Shown here: positions 59,801 to 64,000 of the stretch, piece by piece | Layout of the letters: each line of letters begins with the position of its first letter | Numbering within the stretch: the stretch's first letter is position 1 | Source of the DNA: Cinnamomum chago | Taxonomy: Eukaryota > Streptophyta > Magnoliopsida > Laurales > Lauraceae | DNA: 64,000 nucleotides | Assembly: GCA_038049695.1 (NCBI GenBank) | Contig: CP142452.1 | Location: 108,199,001 to 108,263,000 of the forward strand | Direction: 5' to 3' | Position numbers and translations under genes: made by a program | The notes under the pieces: generated by a model | Told to the model about the DNA's origin: nothing | The model's input: only the letters and a program-made list of their open reading frames with translations | The model's database searches: none

Positions 59801-62689
59801 GTTTTCTTTTGGTCTTTCTTTCTTTTATTCTCTCTTCTATACATTTTGGACTTCTTGATGATCAGTGTAACAAGGAAATGACATGTCTGTTGGCATGGAA
59901 CATAGTCAAAATCCCAGCCTCCACTCATCAGATGGGACACTCTTTTCCTTCACACCTTGTGTCAGTGGGTCACATTGGGTTGGAAGCAGCTGTGTTATTA
60001 GAAAGAATTTAAATCAAAGCAAAAGATTTGATGAACATAGTGGAGCGAAGCACCAGGAACAGTAATGTAGGGCCTACCAGAGATGAGATATGTCTGCCTT
60101 ACACTAACTGTACAAATTTTACCCCAAAAAAAAAATCTATACCCCAGAAAATTCTGAAACAGTGGGATTTTGATTCATTAAAGAATACTTATAGCTATTA
60201 GTTTTAACGTCAAATAAGTATTTTGATGATTTATGAAAGGGTAATTTTCTTCTACAGACATTCTCATATTGGAACTCAGGGGCATCTTGCTCTCCTGACT
60301 GGCCTCACACATCCTTGACTGTGGGATGGTGCATGTGAATATTTCGCATGAATGAATTCACATTCTCAAAATTAGTGTGTTCAAATTTTAGAAGTTCCTT
60401 TCCCATGATTTGTCAAACAAAGTCCTTCTTAACCCTTTAATAATACTTTTATTTTTTGTATTTTTCATACATCACAATAGCAGATAGTATTTTTGGTTTT
60501 GGTACCTAGCCAATGGGGCTAGAACCCAAAAGAAAGTCCACGCACATAAAAAAAAAAAAAAATAGCCCACTCATGTGGGAAATGATCTTTCACATACGGC
60601 AAAAAGCGGCATACCTAGAGTTCTAATCTTCATAGAGGATGGAAGATCATATGAACCGGACACGAGGCATTTATGGCAAGTTATGAAGAACTTGAATCCT
60701 ATGACGCACATGCTACTCCACTGTTTTTCAAAATAGGACAAATGGTGGGGTCTGGCGAGGTTTACGCCAAATTTCACGAAGAATTTGAATTCCCTACACA
60801 GCCCATTATCTCCTCTTTTCAAAAATAGGACAAATGGCAGGATTTGTGCCTAGTGGGGTAACTAGGGAATTGTTCTTTGGAAGGCCAAATGTAAAAGAGT
60901 ACTAAAATAAGTTCTTAAACTTAAAGGCCCATTGATAATTTTATATGTAAAATAAAGTACAGTAAAACATCAAATCAAAATAGAATAAAATATAATAAAG
61001 TTATGATGATATTTTATTTTTAATTATTTTGTATTGAATTTTTATTTTTTTTACTTTTTGTATAGATAAGTTGAGGTTTTTCATCTTTTATCTGAAAAAG
61101 GAGATTGTTTTTTTACTTTTTTTTTTAAAAAAAGATGGAAGGAAATTTTGAATTAAAGTATTATTGATGTGATCCCTTATCTAAAAAAATGAAAACTTTA
61201 CTTAACTTTTACTAATCTAATTAAAGTAACAAGCGGGCCCAAGATTCTGGTTTGCATGCCTAGCCAAAGAAATACAAATACAAGACAGCTTGAAATCTAG
61301 CTAAATAAGAAACAAAAATGTAAGTTAAAAAATATAAGCCATTGGATATTGCTATTGCATTGATTTACTGTGGTAAATAGATGACAAGCACACAAAAGAC
61401 AAAGTTTTTTTCCTTTGACCGTTCATTTTGATGCCTTTTAAGCCACCCGTCAACATTTTTTTTTATTTTTTATGTCCCTTGTGTTTCAAAATTCTCTTGT
61501 TTAATATATGACTTATTTCTTTTGTAGAATTTCTCATAAGAATTTCGTGCATTACGGAATATCTAACATGATGCGATGGCTTATCCACATATATTTGTAA
61601 ATGTCATGTTTCTTCACCAAATTTTAAAATTCTAGCCACCTAAAAGGTTTTAAATGATTTCTATAATTTTGAATTCTAATCGCTTTTCTCTTTTGTGAAA
61701 TTTTTTAGTATTCAAGTACGAATAAGAATTCCAAAGGATTGGTCGAGTGGTCAAAACCACCGTTCCTCCCTCTTCCAGAGTTAAAGGTTTTTGTATCAAC
61801 TATCGATTCCTCATTCTTCAGGAATTGAAGGTTGAATCCACTAGTGCTATCACCTTAGGGCCATGGGGGTATTTACCTGAATTCCCTCTAGGCTCTAAGA
61901 AATTAGTCCAGTCTAAAGAGTTGAAACCCTTCGATAAAATGAAAAAAAAAAAATAAAAGTTACAAAATTTAAGAATCTCACTTTGATTCCAAAACATTTT
62001 AGACATGAATTCTCTAAATTACCATCAAGAAAGGGCCAAAGGGGACCTGGCGAACCCCACACTCGTTCTGTTTTAAAAAAGGCATCATCCTTCAATGAAA
62101 CCAGACTGGCTGATGTCTTGGTCCTTTGTCTGTGCGCTGTTGTTGAGAAAGAAGGGTGGCTTTTGTGTTGTACGTGGAGTGTTGAGCCCACCATCTCTCT
62201 CCATCCAGTACGGCTTTTGTCATTTTGCTTTTGGTACTCTGTCGGCAGAGGATCACAAGACGCGAATCTTTCTGACTCGTACCCGCGCCTACACTACATT
62301 AAATTACATTGATTACAATTCCCCATTACAAACCCATACCCATACCTTACTTCACATAGTCAACAGGAACAGTCATCAGTGATGAAAGTGACAGGGTCCT
62401 GCTACTCATGATTCAATCATCCATAACTTGAAAATCTAGGACCCACTGTTCGATGGGGCAGAATTCTTGCAAATGCATCGTTACCTTTTTAGCTTGTAGA
62501 TGTATAATTTATTCATATGTTCACCTTTTATCATATTGCAGGACTGTGTTCTATGGGCAATACAAATGCACAGGACCTGGAGCTAGCTATACAAGAAGAG
62601 TGTCATGGTCAAGAGAACTCACAGATGAGGAGGCCAAGCCATTCATCTCCCTAAACTATGTTGATGGATCTGAGTGGATTAAATTTTAG
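56846..62689 (+). CDS. PME53: Pectinesterase (pectin methylesterase), PME53 type
   Basis: Exons 56846-57216, 57633-57822, 58279-58485, 59506-59741 and 62542-62689 total 1152 nt, or 383 aa plus TAG, all in phase. The enzyme removes methyl esters from cell-wall homogalacturonan. A hydrophobic signal peptide spans about residues 1-27, so the product is secreted. There is no N-terminal inhibitor (PRO) region, which places it in the short group of plant PMEs. The catalytic set is complete: Q201 (QAVAFR), Q223 and D224 (GAQDTLYDH), the nucleophile D245 (VDFIFGN), and R301/W303 (YLGRAWG). The GVYKEKV motif spans the exon 1/2 junction. By my recall the length equals that of Arabidopsis PME53, and the sequence reads like that subgroup. 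Intron 4 is 2.8 kb and holds two retroposon-like repeats. Confidence 0.95.
60490..60600. repeat. Poly-T-headed dispersed repeat, copy C
   Basis: TTTTGGTACCTAGCCAATGG followed by GGCTAGAACCCAAAAGAAAG and TCCACGCACATAA, then an internal A run. It is the third member of the family at 20906 and 56195, here in pectinesterase intron 4. Confidence 0.5.
61736..61956 (+). mobile_element. SINE-like element in pectinesterase intron 4
   Basis: It starts with GATTGGTCGAGTGGTCAAAA, similar to the A box of tRNA-Leu/Ser genes, has a B-box-like GGTTGAATCC about 90 bp on, and ends in an A run (about 61942-61953). No clear target-site duplication was found, so the boundaries are tentative. Confidence 0.45.
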
Positions 62690-63431
62690 TTCTATTAACT
62701 TTATTTGTGTCCTAACTCCCATTGCTTTATAAAAGTCTGTAAAAAACAGAGACAAAATGCATGTGTGCAGGTTTTCATGTAATGAGAAAAAGGAGTGGGC
62801 TCTGAGAAAAACTGTGGCAAATCAAATCACCCTAGTCATCTGGCATATAAGCAATCCAGACCATGCCAATTGTGGGTCCTGTACGAATAGATGAAATTCC
62901 CAACATCACACTAATGAGACCATGATAGCCAACCAATTGGTGACCATCAACCCAAGGTTAAAACAGCTTACGACTCTGAATTCAGTGGGAGAAAGTATTT
63001 ACTGTTCCATCAATGTGTTTCTTCTTGACTCTCTGTTAACATGTGGCCCAATAGGGAGCGAATAAAATATGATGGCCGAATTCATGATAGTTTCTATAAG
63101 TATGGCATACCCACATGAGGCCCATCTGGGTTATCGATAGCAAGGGCCCCACTTGCTGATAATCAAGAACTAAAACACACACTGATCACATAAAAAGAGG
63201 ATTCTAATTTAGAACCATAGAAAGACAATCTTACAATCTAATTTAGAACCTCATGAGACAATAACTAGCCTTGGGCAATCTTACAATCTTCCATATTTTG
63301 ATTTCCGCTTCAAAGACAAGTACAAACAGATTCAAATCAGAGCCTCTTTAAGAAGTAATCAGGCCTTTTGTGTTAATTCCCATTTCGCAGACTGAAAAGA
63401 TGAAAGAGAAGCTCTATATCAACCTACAACA
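62690..63431. other. Intergenic region between convergent pectinesterase and IQD genes
   Basis: Holds the 3'UTRs of both neighbours. No gene or notable repeat is seen. Confidence 0.6.
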
Positions 63432-64000
63432 TCACCATCTCCTATGCAAATAATCACTATCTGCTTCTTTAATGAACTCAGTAGATCTATCAAGCCTGCC
63501 CATTACAGCATTCTTAATATTAAAAGCTTCGTGAACCTGTGAACATGAGCGCCGCATCTGAACCCCACTCAAGCGCTCTCTGGACTCCACCATTTCGTTC
63601 CACAAGAGCCCCTTCTTCGGACCCTGCATGGGCCTTTGCTTAGAAGCGCTATGGAACCAAACTTTCGCCCTGAAAGACTGCGTATTTTCCATGTAATTAG
63701 GAAAATTGGAGTACTGCCGGAAGAAGCTCTCTCCACACACACTCTTTGCAGGTGTCATGGGCATGCCGCCAGAATTCGAAAACCACGGGGTGCTTTGGGC
63801 AGTGTTGAACCTGCATTCCTCCCCGGTAAGCACCCAATCGAAGTCACCAAAATTTCGGCAGCCAGGTGTCAAGAGATTAATTGAGGACATCTGATATGGC
63901 AGTGGAGAGGAGAGTGTTTGGAAGAGTGAGCGGTCTTCCCTGCAATCACACATGCAGGAGTTGGTTCGCCCAGATCTAGAATTGGACCTGCAAGTGTCGA
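63432..64000 (-). CDS. IQD (IQ67-domain) protein, C-terminal exon, truncated by the window
   Basis: The minus frame is open from the right edge to a stop at 63432-63434, giving 189 complete codons, and the gene continues outside. IQD proteins are plant calmodulin-binding scaffolds that associate with microtubules and the plasma membrane. The IQ motifs lie upstream and are not in view. The C-terminal DUF4005-type region is recognisable from PMTPAKSVCGE, the block around NYMENTQSFRAKVW and SASKQRP, LLWNEMVESRERLSGV, RRSCSQVHEAFNIKNAV, and MGRLDRS near the end. The first Met in the window is internal, because open codons precede it. The subgroup looks like the long IQDs, but the symbol cannot be fixed. 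Confidence 0.88.
   Translation of the reverse strand, partial: DTCRSNSRSGRTNSCMCDCREDRSLFQTLSSPLPYQMSSINLLTPGCRNFGDFDWVLTGEECRFNTAQSTPWFSNSGGMPMTPAKSVCGESFFRQYSNFPNYMENTQSFRAKVWFHSASKQRPMQGPKKGLLWNEMVESRERLSGVQMRRSCSQVHEAFNIKNAVMGRLDRSTEFIKEADSDYLHRRW

Noticed and set aside
59809-60065. Open frames just after pectinesterase exon 4
   Set aside because: They follow a good donor at 59742, and the true last exon at 62542 restores the family C-terminus.

Overview
The window is nuclear DNA of a flowering plant. All complete genes carry spliceosomal introns with GT..AG borders, long AT-rich introns, microsatellites and small transposable elements. The proteins are plant families: profilin, a LAMP1-type glutamate carboxypeptidase, a PME53-type pectinesterase, an IQD protein and a lignan/isoflavonoid-type reductase. 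The long introns and GTGGGCCCCACC-type intergenic sequence would suit a magnoliid or early eudicot. That lineage guess is weak and rests on general impression only. No prokaryotic, plastid or viral gene was seen.

Layout. 1-640: possible 3' end of an upstream gene, not identified. 3129-11535 (+): Derlin-1-type ER-associated degradation protein, 7 coding exons, 239 aa. 14194-17464 (+) and 24744-27610 (+): two tandem profilin genes, each with 3 exons and 131 aa, and with the same splice phases. 28961-33387 (+): PIP-family NADPH reductase nearest to pinoresinol-lariciresinol reductase, 5 exons, 309 aa. 34766-44403 (-): LAMP1-type M28 peptidase, 12 exons, 725 aa, all zinc ligands present. 50466-52265 (+): SKIP/SNW-domain spliceosome and transcription co-factor, 599 aa in one coding exon, with a likely 5'UTR intron. 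56846-62689 (+): pectinesterase of the PME53 type, 5 exons, 383 aa. 63432 to the right edge (-): C-terminal part of an IQD (IQ67-domain) protein, truncated by the window.

The genes are independent plant transcription units, not a cluster or operon. The one relationship of note is the profilin pair, which arose by local duplication and now shows 24 amino-acid differences in my hand alignment.

The less ordinary content is in the non-coding DNA. Four insertions have recognisable ends and target-site duplications: a 171-bp tRNA-type SINE in Derlin intron 3 (11-bp TSD), a 946-bp hAT-like element between the profilins (8-bp TSD), a 123-bp near-perfect foldback with 9-bp TSD in profilin-2 intron 2, and a 595-bp hAT-like element in the last LAMP1 intron (8-bp TSD). 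A fifth (522 bp, reductase intron 4) has a TSD with one mismatch, and a relative of it lies at 45832-46185. A decayed LINE reverse-transcriptase fragment lies in LAMP1 intron 7. Local tandem duplications of 135-185 bp recur at five places. One of them has triplicated the profilin-1 exon 1/intron 1 splice donor. I did not find a clearly undescribed biological system. The most testable candidates are the triplicated donor, the minisatellite next to a profilin-2 splice acceptor, and the element families above.
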